This document shows positions 1 to 6,179 of a stretch of DNA of 7,991 nucleotides, in pieces. The position numbers were made by a program, and so were the translations under genes. Source of the DNA: Desulfurobacterium sp. (GTDB taxonomy: Bacteria > Aquificota > Aquificia > Desulfurobacteriales > Desulfurobacteriaceae). The DNA lies in the NCBI GenBank assembly GCA_003978805.1, contig QNYI01000034.1:1-7991 (forward strand), read 5' to 3'. The notes under the pieces were generated by a model, which was given only the letters and a program-made list of their open reading frames with translations, did no database searches and had not been told where the DNA came from. Positions within the stretch are counted from its first letter, which is position 1. Every line of letters starts with the position of its first letter.

Positions 1-533
1 TCGGCGAGAAGGGAGAGCTCATATTCTCCACCAAGTACTTTAAGGAGTACACGGAAAAAACCGCAAGAACTTGGGAAAGGCTCGCCTTCACCCGTTTCCG
101 CTTCCTCAGAGGAAACCTCCGCGAGGAAGCCGAGGAAATCGTAAAGGAGTTCCTCTTCGGTAAGCCCCTTGATGGGAAGACCCTGCAGGAAGTATTAAGT
201 ATGAGGGAAAGGCTGGAGAAGGAGCTCGGAAAGGGAAGAGATGACATAAAGTACTCTGCCGGCGGTGTGGTTGACCTTGAATTTGTAGGCTACATATACC
301 AGCTCTACGCAAGTAAAAAGCTGGGTAATACGCTGAGAGCTCTGGAGGAATTGTCTACAGAAGTGCCCCAGTTTAAAAAGTTGGCCGGACTCTACAGGAA
401 AATCAGGGAAGCAGAAACGGAAAAAAGGCTCTTTGGCAACTTCATCAACTACAGTGATAGAATTGTCCAGCTCAAAGAGGAGACGAGGAAAGGGTTCAGG
501 GAGTTCGTTGAATGGATAAAGAGAAGGGTTTAA
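1..533 (+). CDS. glnE: GlnE-family glutamine synthetase adenylyltransferase, C-terminal part (5' truncated by window)
   Basis: This is the C-terminal 176 residues of a protein that starts before the window; codons are in frame from base 3 and the TAA is at 531-533. GlnE attaches and removes AMP on glutamine synthetase, tuning ammonium assimilation in the cytoplasm. What is visible fits the end of a GlnE catalytic half followed by its helical domain. A GEKGEL segment is followed by a Tyr-containing helix and TWERLAFTRFRFLRGN (family pattern TWE-x-x-AL-x-R-x-R-x-x-x-G). Then come GKTLQEVLSMRERL (E. coli has a near-identical GKTLQ...MREKM) and DIKYSAGGVVDLEF (family DIK...GGI-x-DIEF). About 85 residues follow the DLEF motif, similar to the E. 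coli tail, so the C-terminus looks complete. The next gene starts 22 bases before this stop, so they are co-transcribed. The metal-binding nucleotidyltransferase Asp residues lie outside the window, so activity cannot be judged. The ATG at 201 is internal. Confidence 0.88.
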   Translation, partial: GEKGELIFSTKYFKEYTEKTARTWERLAFTRFRFLRGNLREEAEEIVKEFLFGKPLDGKTLQEVLSMRERLEKELGKGRDDIKYSAGGVVDLEFVGYIYQLYASKKLGNTLRALEELSTEVPQFKKLAGLYRKIREAETEKRLFGNFINYSDRIVQLKEETRKGFREFVEWIKRRV

Positions 534-1132
534 AGGAGTACATTAAGGACGTCATAGCCCACATTGAAGAGGAGTACCCCTCTTTTTCCTACTCAGGCTC
601 TAACGACTCAGCCATCCTGAGGAACTGGTATTCAATGCAAATTCCCCTCCACTTTGTCCTCTTAGTCCTAAGCGAAAACCCTCCTCAGGGACGCTTTACC
701 CTTTCCGACATAGACAAGCTCGTCAGGGAACGCTTTAAACAGTTTACCCGCAAAGAGGCAAAGTTCGCCCTCGGCTCACTACAAGAGGAGACTATCCCCT
801 ACAGGAAACTTGAAAAGCTCTACACAATCGTCAAGTCAATACTCCTTGAGCTTGAAGTAGAAAACTTCTCCATACTGGAAAGACTGGAAAAGCTAAAAAA
901 ACGTGAAAGCTTAAAAACCATTGAAGAAGAGCTAATAAACCTTGAAGAAGAGTTCTACAACTTAATCATAGAACGTTCACCCTACACGGCAGAGTGTAGA
1001 TACCTTGTAAGGGAAAAACTCAAACCCTATAAGTTTTACTGGCACAAAAAGGTCTACGACGTTACAGAAAGAGCTCTCCTAAAAAACTGTCTAAGGAAAA
1101 AGCACGGCATTCCGGAGTTCACCTTGCTATGA
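512..1132 (+). CDS. Hypothetical protein, 206 aa, helical with C-terminal-half coiled coil
   Basis: I do not recognise this protein. It starts at ATG 512, inside the end of the glnE-like gene in another frame, with an AGGGAG ribosome site about 8 bases upstream. It ends in an ATGA overlap with the kinase gene. It has no signal peptide or obvious membrane segment and is rich in Lys, Glu and Leu. Residues about 32-56 (DSAILRNWYSMQIPLHFVL) resemble a helical motif of the type 'D-x-x-x-x-x-W-x-x-x-x-IP-x-x-x-V' that I recall from uncharacterised deltaproteobacterial and acidobacterial proteins; this likeness is weak and from memory. Residues about 110-152 are a charged heptad-like stretch, probably coiled coil. 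A short Cys/Trp/His-containing basic region (about 157-195) follows, but no CxxC metal site is seen. Its position between GlnE and a kinase suggests a regulatory or adaptor role, which is inference only. Confidence 0.85.
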   Translation: MDKEKGLKEYIKDVIAHIEEEYPSFSYSGSNDSAILRNWYSMQIPLHFVLLVLSENPPQGRFTLSDIDKLVRERFKQFTRKEAKFALGSLQEETIPYRKLEKLYTIVKSILLELEVENFSILERLEKLKKRESLKTIEEELINLEEEFYNLIIERSPYTAECRYLVREKLKPYKFYWHKKVYDVTERALLKNCLRKKHGIPEFTLL

Positions 1133-1812
1133 TGAAAGAGGAACTTTACCTATTACTTGACTACCCTGCACGTAGAAAAGAGAGAGCCTTAAAAGTACTG
1201 AAAGAACTCCAAGAGCTTGGAGTAAAGCTCTTACAGTTTGTAGCAAAAGGTTACAGGGGAGTAGTATTTAAGGGTGAACTTAAAAGAGAAACCGTAGCCA
1301 TAAAAGTTAAAAGGTCTGATGCCGTTAAGGAAAGACTTTTAGAAAAAGAGTGTGAGATACTCAAGTACCTTGAAAGCTTTTCAAGGGGAATAGGAGACGA
1401 GAACCCTGCGCCGAAAGTCTACCACTGCACAAGCGCGTACCTGATAATGGAGTTCATTGAAGGACTTCCCTTTTCGGCAGCCCTTCAGAGTTACGACCCT
1501 AAAACCGTCATAAAGGAAGCCGTAAGGAGCTGTTACTTCCTTGACAGGGCGAAAGTCAAGCACTCTGAGATAAAGGGGGAGAAACACCTCATTTTTGACG
1601 GACGGAAAGTGAGGGTGATAGATTTTGAGAGCTCCAGCTACTCAGAAAAACCGAGAAACCTGCTCCAGTTCGTCGGCTACCACTTGATAAGGAGGGAAGA
1701 GCTCCTTAAAGAAATCGGAATAACCAAGGAGAGGTTAAAGGAGCTGATTGAGCTTTATAAGGAAAACCCGGAAGAAGGCTTCAAGGCTTTCGTAAAGGAG
1801 CTACAAAATTAA
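1129..1812 (+). CDS. Atypical Ser/Thr protein kinase, COG2112-like
   Basis: A compact 227-residue kinase-fold protein, smaller than a standard eukaryotic-type kinase domain (about 260-280 residues). In order: a helical N-terminus; a glycine-rich loop KGYRGVVFKG (40-49); the ATP-anchoring VAIK with Lys59; a candidate helix-C Glu near 73-75; a hinge-like YLIMEFIEG (104-112); a catalytic-loop equivalent HSEIKGEKHLIF (145-156); and VIDFESSS (163-170), whose Asp165 matches the DFG metal ligand. The usual HxD catalytic Asp is Glu147 (HSE) and DFG is DFES. From memory, both features mark the COG2112 family of predicted kinases found in archaea and thermophilic bacteria. Substrate is unknown. The start overlaps the previous stop (ATGATGA); the ATG at 1132 is an equally good start and would remove one residue. 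The gene is followed immediately by a strong hairpin terminator, so it ends the operon. A non-kinase phosphotransferase of the same fold is possible. Confidence 0.85.
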   Translation: MMKEELYLLLDYPARRKERALKVLKELQELGVKLLQFVAKGYRGVVFKGELKRETVAIKVKRSDAVKERLLEKECEILKYLESFSRGIGDENPAPKVYHCTSAYLIMEFIEGLPFSAALQSYDPKTVIKEAVRSCYFLDRAKVKHSEIKGEKHLIFDGRKVRVIDFESSSYSEKPRNLLQFVGYHLIRREELLKEIGITKERLKELIELYKENPEEGFKAFVKELQN

Positions 1813-1815
1813 ATA

Positions 1816-1843
1816 AAAAAGGGGAGGCGGAGCTCCCCTTTTT
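1816..1843. terminator. Bidirectional intrinsic terminator between convergent operons
   Basis: A perfect 11-bp stem (AAAAAGGGGAG at 1816-1826 pairing with CTCCCCTTTTT at 1833-1843) closes a 6-base loop. With the A-tract on one side and T-tract on the other, it forms a GC stem plus U-run in both directions. It lies 3 bases after the kinase stop and 7 bases after the stop of the small membrane protein gene on the - strand, so it should end both operons. Confidence 0.93.
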
Positions 1844-1850
1844 GAGCAAC

Positions 1851-1952
1851 CTACTTCATAGAAATGATTACCAAGGAGGTAACAAGAACTATTAGAACGT
1901 AAGTACCGAAAACTCCATAGAACATTAACTTCCTAATGGGGCTGTTCTCCAT
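1851..1952 (-). CDS. Small single-helix membrane protein, 33 aa, last gene of the cyd operon
   Basis: A 33-codon gene: ATG at 1952-1950, TAG at 1853-1851. It has a strong GGAGGG ribosome site 4 bases before the ATG. The product begins with MENSPIRK, a short polar and basic N-terminus, then one hydrophobic segment (about residues 10-31, YVLIVLVTSLVII) and a terminal Met-Lys. It looks like a one-pass inner-membrane protein with its N-terminus probably in the cytoplasm (positive-inside rule). Its start lies 20 bases inside the end of the 137-residue gene, the arrangement of translationally coupled genes, and it is followed by the shared terminator. I know no family for it. Single-helix accessory subunits of bd oxidases (CydX, CydH, CydS) have this size and build, so an oxidase subunit is a reasonable guess but unproven. 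Confidence 0.72.
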   Translation of the reverse strand: MENSPIRKLMFYGVFGTYVLIVLVTSLVIISMK

Positions 1953-2346
1953 CCTTCCCTCCTACAATTAATGCTTTTAGGCTCTTGAGCTCCGATTCAA
2001 ACCTGTCACGGTTCAGGAAAACGACAACGTAATGACCGACAATTCCCTTAAGGGCAAACATGGCAGAGAGAATAAACACGAGGCGAGAAAAGAAATGAGC
2101 CGGTGTTCCCGGTTCAAAAACGACCTTCCACAAATAGAGAGAGGGTAGTAAAACCGCTCCTCCTACGAGCAGGAAGTAGGTAAACAGGTTCGGCCTGAAG
2201 AAACTGAGCTCCTCCTCAAACTCCTTCCTTACAAACTCTTCCACCTTACTCCAATCCCTGTAACGCCTGTAAAGGAGGACTGCCTCCTTTACAAGCTCCT
2301 TCCTATCGGTGAGGAACCGTTCCTTCAGACCGATAATAGCGGACAT
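1933..2346 (-). CDS. Hypothetical two-helix membrane protein, 137 aa, in the cyd operon
   Basis: The ATG at 2346 has an excellent ribosome site (AGGAGGAA, 5 bases before ATG), and TAG is at 1935-1933. The first about 50 residues are charged and probably amphipathic helices (GLKERFLTDRKELVKEAVLLYRRYRDW). Two hydrophobic segments follow at about 54-73 and 87-111, joined by a short loop (FEPGTPAHFFSR). A polar cytoplasmic-type tail of about 25 residues ends in EQPH. There is no signal peptide and no heme or metal motif. It follows cydA-cydB-cydX on the same strand but is separated from cydX by a hairpin, so its level may be lower than the oxidase's. It does not resemble YbgE, the usual two-gene-downstream neighbour in proteobacteria, although that is also a small membrane protein. 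Function unknown; assembly or regulation of the oxidase is inferred from position only. Confidence 0.85.
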   Translation of the reverse strand: MSAIIGLKERFLTDRKELVKEAVLLYRRYRDWSKVEEFVRKEFEEELSFFRPNLFTYFLLVGGAVLLPSLYLWKVVFEPGTPAHFFSRLVFILSAMFALKGIVGHYVVVFLNRDRFESELKSLKALIVGGKDGEQPH

Positions 2347-2368
2347 ACTTCCTCCTGAAGAAAGGTAA

Positions 2369-2397
2369 GAAGGAGAGGGTTACGCCCCCTCTCCTTC
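2369..2397 (-). terminator. Hairpin after cydX (terminator, attenuator or RNA stabiliser)
   Basis: A perfect 11-bp stem, GAAGGAGAGGG with CCCTCTCCTTC (2369-2379 and 2387-2397), closes a 7-base loop containing the cydX stop codon. On the - strand it is followed by TTACCTTTCTTC, T-rich but not a clean U-run. It may therefore stop only part of the transcripts or protect the 3' end of cydABX mRNA. The next gene is 23 bases downstream with its own strong ribosome site. Confidence 0.6.
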
Positions 2398-2472
2398 AAA
2401 CTTTGACTTTGCCAACGTGTAAGTTATCCACGCTACGGCTACCCACCAGATAAAAGCTATTATAAGCCACAT
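2380..2472 (-). CDS. cydX: Cytochrome bd oxidase small subunit CydX-like, 30 aa
   Basis: A 30-codon gene (ATG 2472-2470, TAA 2382-2380) placed 14 bases after the cydB stop, with a GGAGGGAG ribosome site a few bases before the ATG. The product starts MWLIIAFIWWVAVAW, one hydrophobic Trp-rich helix (residues 2-20), and ends in a charged tail KSKFEGEGA. CydX proteins are about 30-40 residues, begin MWY or MW, have one membrane helix and a Glu in the tail, and sit directly after cydB; all of this matches. In E. coli CydX binds CydA and stabilises the heme arrangement needed for oxygen reduction. The stop codon lies in the loop of a strong hairpin. Residue-level similarity to E. coli CydX is low apart from the MW start, so the call rests mainly on position, length and build. 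Confidence 0.83.
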   Translation of the reverse strand: MWLIIAFIWWVAVAWITYTLAKSKFEGEGA

Positions 2473-2486
2473 ATCTCCCTCCTTCC

Positions 2487-3677
2487 TTAAGCTTTAGCCT
2501 CTTCAATTTCCTTCCTAAGGGACTCAGCAGAAATCTTGAAGAGGAACATCTTGTAGACCCAAGCTTGGTAAGCAATTACGATAGGCGTAAAGATGATAGC
2601 TGCCACGAGCATAACTGTAAGGGTGTAGTTACTTGAACATCCGTTGTAGATGGAAATGGAGTGTTCAAGTCCGTAGCTTGAAGGAACTGCCAACGGATAA
2701 GCACCGAACATAACGGCAAAGCCAGCAAAGAGGAAGGTAAGGGTTGAGAAGAGGAAAGCTTTAGCACCGTTCATGTTCTTCACTGCGAAGAAGTAACCTA
2801 CAGCTGAAAGTGCAGCAAGAACTATTAGGGCAAACTCTATAGCGGGGAACCTAAAGAGGGCGTGCTCAAGGACACCGTTGTTAAGCATTGAAGCTATCTG
2901 CTTAAGCATATCCTCAGGAAGATTGAGGTACTTAACGTTCTCAGGGTTAGATACCTTAAAGGAAATCGTATAGGCAATTCCTGTGCAGACAACGTACATA
3001 ACTACAAAGAGTGGCCAGACCTTAAGGGCGACACTCCTTGCCCTTTCAGCAACTTCGCCTTCTGTCTTCCAGATAAGCCAAGAAACGCCGTGGAGGATTA
3101 TGAAGAGAACGGTAGTTACTCCTACAAGGAGTCCAAAGAGGCCGTGGAAAGTAAAGGGGTTTACGAGGTTGAGGAAGCTGATGGGGAACTTCTCAGTGTA
3201 GACAAAACCGCTCAGCATGTCCCCTTCAATTGCAGAGTTCTTAATGGGTATTCCTGCAAGGATGTTTCCTACGGCCACTCCTATGAGGAGTGAAACTACC
3301 AAGCTTGACCAGAAGATACTCTGATCCCAGAACTTCCTCCAACCTTCACTCTCCTCTTTACTCCTGAACTCAAAGGAAACCGCCCTGTAGATGAGGGCAA
3401 GGAGAACTACGAAGAGAGCGATGTAGAGGGAGCTAAAGAGGGCTGCGTAGAGCTCAGGGAAGGCCGCAAAGGCGGCACCGCCGGCAGTAATAAACCAGAC
3501 CTCATTACCGTCCCAAACAGGACCAATTGCGTTGATAGTAACCCTTCTCTCAATGTCAGTCTTTGCAACGATTGTGTGGAGAATACCTACTCCGAGGTCA
3601 AAGCCGTCGGTAACTATGTAACCGGCAATAAGCACCGTTACCAGTATAGCCCATATGGTTTGTAAATCAAAGTGCAT
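2487..3677 (-). CDS. cydB: Cytochrome bd ubiquinol/menaquinol oxidase subunit II
   Basis: A 396-residue polytopic inner-membrane protein, subunit II of the bd oxidase. The complex oxidises quinol and reduces oxygen to water without pumping protons. Subunit II carries no heme in typical enzymes but forms part of the oxygen or proton route and holds the complex together. Diagnostic motifs: TDGFDLGVG (23-31) in helix 1 and GPVWDGNEVWFITAGGAAFAAFPE (52-75), with the conserved Asp56 of WDGNEVW. The length matches the family (about 340-380) with modest extra loop sequence around 105-165, between helices. The start has a very strong site (AGGAGGAGGTGAGAG before ATG) and lies 15 bases after the cydA stop; cydX follows 14 bases after its own stop. 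The order cydA-cydB-cydX is the standard operon. Confidence 0.96.
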   Translation of the reverse strand: MHFDLQTIWAILVTVLIAGYIVTDGFDLGVGILHTIVAKTDIERRVTINAIGPVWDGNEVWFITAGGAAFAAFPELYAALFSSLYIALFVVLLALIYRAVSFEFRSKEESEGWRKFWDQSIFWSSLVVSLLIGVAVGNILAGIPIKNSAIEGDMLSGFVYTEKFPISFLNLVNPFTFHGLFGLLVGVTTVLFIILHGVSWLIWKTEGEVAERARSVALKVWPLFVVMYVVCTGIAYTISFKVSNPENVKYLNLPEDMLKQIASMLNNGVLEHALFRFPAIEFALIVLAALSAVGYFFAVKNMNGAKAFLFSTLTFLFAGFAVMFGAYPLAVPSSYGLEHSISIYNGCSSNYTLTVMLVAAIIFTPIVIAYQAWVYKMFLFKISAESLRKEIEEAKA

Positions 3678-3692
3678 CTCTCACCTCCTCCT

Positions 3693-5093
3693 TTAATAGA
3701 GTTCTGCTTCTTTTTCCGGACCCTTAGTTGCAAACTTGGCAAGGAGGTAGAAGTCTGCAATTGCAAGTCCGACGAAGGTAAGAACGAATATGAGGTAGGT
3801 AATTACAACCTCTACGCTTGTAAGTGGAGATACGGCCTGAGCAGTTTTAAGTCCTATCTCCGGAAGGAGAATCTTTCCGAAGTCATCGGTAAGGGGATAA
3901 ACAATCCAAGGCTGTCTTCCGACCTCTGCAAAGGCCCATCCGAGCCAGCAAGCGATGTATGGAAGCGGGAGGGAGTAGAGTGCCATCTTAAGGTAACCTG
4001 TGCTGTTTTCAAGGTTCTTGTACTTCATAAGTCCAAGGAGGAAGAGAATTACGAAGTAGAAACCAAGGTAAACCATAAGGTGGAATGCCCAGAAGATAAA
4101 GTTAACGGGAGGAATGTAGTCGCCGGGGCCAAACTGAGCTTCAAACTGTTTCTGAAGGTCTTTAGCACCCTTTATCTCTGCGTTAAAGTCGTGGGCAGCA
4201 AGGAAGCTGAGAAGGCCGGGAATCGGAAGGGGTATTTCTACCACGTTTTCCTGCTTCTCTTCATCTGCCCAAGCAAAGAGGAGGATGTTGGCTCCTTTCT
4301 TCGTCTCCCAAAGGGCTTCACCTGCCGCAAGCTTTGTAGGCTGAGTCTTGGCTACTTCGTGGGCATGGATGTCACCGATGATAATCTCACCGACAGAAGC
4401 TATAAAGCCAAAGACGAGGGCTATGTATGCAGACCTCTTAAAGAACTCAACGTGCTGCTTCTTAAGGAGGTGGTAGGCACTTATTGCAAGAACGAATACT
4501 GCAGAAAGAACCATTCCGGCAGTTGCGGTGTGCCAGAACTTAACGTCAGCTACGGGGTTAAAGACGATTCCCCACCAGTCTGTAAGCTCTGCCCTTTTTC
4601 CGGCAAGGGTTTCGGCAACCTTTGCTCCGGCAGGGTGCTGCATCCAGCCGTTAGCGATGAGAATCCAGAGAGCTGATAGGTTGGAGCCGATAGATGAAAG
4701 CCATGCTGCAAGGAGGTGAACTCCTCTGGGAACTTTGTCCCATCCAAAGAGGTAGACTCCCATGAAGGTTGACTCCATGAAGAAGGCAAGAAGTCCCTCT
4801 ACTGCAAGGGGAGCTCCAAAGATATCTCCGACGAACCTTGAGTAAACAGACCAGTTCATACCGAACTCAAACTCGTGAACAAGGCCTGTTGCAACTCCGA
4901 GAGCGAAGTTGATGGCAAAGAGCTTTGCCCAGAACTTGGCCATGTCACGGTAGATTTCCTTGTTGGTAGCGTAGTAGAGAGTCAGCATAATCGCTGACAG
5001 CGTTGACAGGCCAAGCGTTAGAGGCACAAAGAGGAAGTGGAAGAAGGCTGTCATCGCGAACTGCAGTCGCGATACCAGTAGTACGAAGTCCAT
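3693..5093 (-). CDS. cydA: Cytochrome bd quinol oxidase subunit I
   Basis: A 466-residue heme-bearing subunit of the bd oxidase. Visible key residues: His19 (HFLFVPLTLG), axial ligand of a heme; Glu99 and Glu107 in VEGLLAFFMESTF, the proton-path/heme d pair; His188 in VKFWHTATAGM, the heme b558 ligand equivalent to E. coli His186; QPTKLAAGE (251-259) with Lys254 and Glu259, matching E. coli Lys252 and Glu257 of the quinol-oxidising Q loop; Met340 in FWAFHLMVYLG, equivalent to the b558 ligand Met393; and GRQPW (392-396). E. coli has Arg391 two residues before that Met; here it is His338. The protein is shorter than E. coli CydA (522) because the Q loop is the short type, as in many Gram-positive and thermophile enzymes. 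The ATG at 5093 has AGGGAGGT 7 bases upstream. It is the first gene of the oxidase operon and probably helps oxygen respiration or detoxification at low oxygen. Confidence 0.97.
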   Translation of the reverse strand: MDFVLLVSRLQFAMTAFFHFLFVPLTLGLSTLSAIMLTLYYATNKEIYRDMAKFWAKLFAINFALGVATGLVHEFEFGMNWSVYSRFVGDIFGAPLAVEGLLAFFMESTFMGVYLFGWDKVPRGVHLLAAWLSSIGSNLSALWILIANGWMQHPAGAKVAETLAGKRAELTDWWGIVFNPVADVKFWHTATAGMVLSAVFVLAISAYHLLKKQHVEFFKRSAYIALVFGFIASVGEIIIGDIHAHEVAKTQPTKLAAGEALWETKKGANILLFAWADEEKQENVVEIPLPIPGLLSFLAAHDFNAEIKGAKDLQKQFEAQFGPGDYIPPVNFIFWAFHLMVYLGFYFVILFLLGLMKYKNLENSTGYLKMALYSLPLPYIACWLGWAFAEVGRQPWIVYPLTDDFGKILLPEIGLKTAQAVSPLTSVEVVITYLIFVLTFVGLAIADFYLLAKFATKGPEKEAELY

Positions 5094-5152
5094 CGCGGCA
5101 CCTCCCTAAGGGTTTTTATTTCCAACTGCAATTTATTTCTTCCCTCGGCAGA

Positions 5153-5165
5153 TTGATTATATCAA
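5153..5165 (-). promoter_or_regulatory. Putative cydA promoter -10 overlapping a TTGAT/ATCAA dyad
   Basis: On the - strand TATAAT (5161-5156) is a perfect -10 box, placing a start site near 5149 and a leader of about 55 bases before cydA. No good -35 is seen at 16-18 bases (TTATCC at best). The -10 lies inside TTGAT-ATA-ATCAA, which resembles the FNR/CRP-type half sites but with 3 instead of 4 central bases. Oxygen-responsive control of cyd genes is common in other bacteria; here it is only suggested. Confidence 0.5.
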
Positions 5166-5186
5166 AACCGTGTTAAACTGGATAAG

Positions 5187-5211
5187 AATCTAATATACAG
5201 AATTTTAGATT
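5187..5211. repeat. 7-bp inverted repeat upstream of the cydA promoter
   Basis: AATCTAA (5187-5193) and TTAGATT (5205-5211) form a perfect inverted repeat with an 11-base spacer (18 bases centre to centre, about two helix turns). It sits 4 bases after the argB stop and about 25 bases upstream of the cydA -10 box. It is too AT-rich and lacks a T-run, so it is a poor terminator; an operator for a dimeric regulator is possible. Confidence 0.4.
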
Positions 5212-5215
5212 ATAA

Positions 5216-6094
5216 TCATACTATCTCAGTCCCTATCCCTTCCTGCGTAAATATCTCCAGTAAAACGGAGTGCTTCACCCTTCCATCAATTATGTGGGCC
5301 TTCTTAACTCCACCGGTAAGGGCTATCTCGCAGGCCTTCACCTTAGGAATCATCCCCCCCGAAACTGTCCCATTTTCAATAAGAAAAGAGAGTTCTTGAC
5401 GAGAAATAGACCTTATGAGCTCACCGGACTTATCCTTTATACCCTCCACATCCGTAAGCATGATTAGTTTTTCTGCCTTAAGCGCCGCCGCCATCTCACC
5501 GGCTACAAGGTCGGCATTAATATTATACGCCTCGTAATCCTCCCCTATCCCGACAGGAGCTATTACAGGAATAAATTTAGACTCAAGAAGCTTTATAACA
5601 ATCTCCGGGTTAACCTTCTTAACCCTTCCGACAAAACCGAGGTCTATAATCTCGGGAGCCTTTACTTCCGAAAGATATTTGCGGGAGTCTATCTTCTCGG
5701 CAACTATGAGGTTGCCGTCCTTCCCGGAAAGGCCAACGGCGTTACCGCCGTGGGAATTTATGAGCTTAACAATCTCCTTGTTAACCTTACCCACAAGAAC
5801 CATCTCAACAACGTTCATCGTCTCCCTGTCGGTAACCCTCATTCCCCCGACAAAACGAGTAGGAATATTCAGCTTCCTGAGGAACTCCCCTATCTGGGGA
5901 CCTCCGCCGTGGACAACAACGGGATTTATCCCAACGTATTTAAGGAGAACAACGTCCTCGGCAAAGGCATCCTTTAAACCTTCATCTACCATCGCATTCC
6001 CGCCGTACTTGATAACCACCGTCTTCCCGTAGAACTTCCTGATGTAGGGCAACGCTTCAAGTAGAACGGAGGCCTTTTCTATGAGCTCTTCCAT
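5216..6094 (-). CDS. argB: Acetylglutamate kinase
   Basis: This 292-residue enzyme phosphorylates N-acetylglutamate with ATP, the second step of arginine synthesis through acetylated intermediates, in the cytoplasm. Motifs of the amino-acid-kinase fold: [10 protein letters not shown] (26-35) with Lys29, the phosphate-clamping [10 protein letters not shown] (60-69), the substrate-loop FVGGMRVTD (81-89), [12 protein letters not shown] (191-202), LTDVEGI (213-219) and GGMIPKV (246-252) with Lys251. The N-terminal helix (residues 1-22, before the first strand) and the C-terminal pattern [29 protein letters not shown] are those of the hexameric, arginine-inhibited kinases such as Thermotoga and Pseudomonas, so feedback inhibition by arginine is expected. 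The start at 6094 was chosen because [18 protein letters not shown] is where the family begins. An open frame runs 58 codons further upstream (to 6268), but that part lacks family similarity and would run across the divergent promoter region. A purine-rich GGGAGAGAGTGGAG precedes the ATG. Confidence 0.95.
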   Translation of the reverse strand: MEELIEKASVLLEALPYIRKFYGKTVVIKYGGNAMVDEGLKDAFAEDVVLLKYVGINPVVVHGGGPQIGEFLRKLNIPTRFVGGMRVTDRETMNVVEMVLVGKVNKEIVKLINSHGGNAVGLSGKDGNLIVAEKIDSRKYLSEVKAPEIIDLGFVGRVKKVNPEIVIKLLESKFIPVIAPVGIGEDYEAYNINADLVAGEMAAALKAEKLIMLTDVEGIKDKSGELIRSISRQELSFLIENGTVSGGMIPKVKACEIALTGGVKKAHIIDGRVKHSVLLEIFTQEGIGTEIV

Positions 6095-6113
6095 CTCCAC
6101 TCTCTCCCAAAGG

Positions 6114-6145
6114 TTGATATTTAATCCGAATTTGACAATATTATA
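6114..6145. promoter_or_regulatory. Divergent promoter region between argB and the small ORF/ubiX
   Basis: The 85 bases from 6095 to 6179 separate divergent genes. On the - strand TATAAT (6145-6140) is a good -10 for argB with a leader near 40 bases and no clear -35. On the + strand TTGATA (6114-6119) and TATTAT (6139-6144) make a -35/-10 pair with a long 19-base spacer. The two -10 boxes overlap, so the promoters would compete. Confidence 0.45.
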
Positions 6146-6179
6146 AGGTAACTCTCTTTCTAAGGTAGAGGGGCGAGGG

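Noticed and set aside
3672..4676. 334-codon open frame on the + strand opposite cydA
   Set aside because: It lies wholly antisense to the clear cydA gene, has Cys/Lys/Val-rich composition without any motif, and arises from the codon pattern of cydA.
5187..5211. AATCTAA inverted repeat as the argB terminator
   Set aside because: The stem has only one G-C pair in seven and no T-tract follows on the - strand, so it would not work as an intrinsic terminator.
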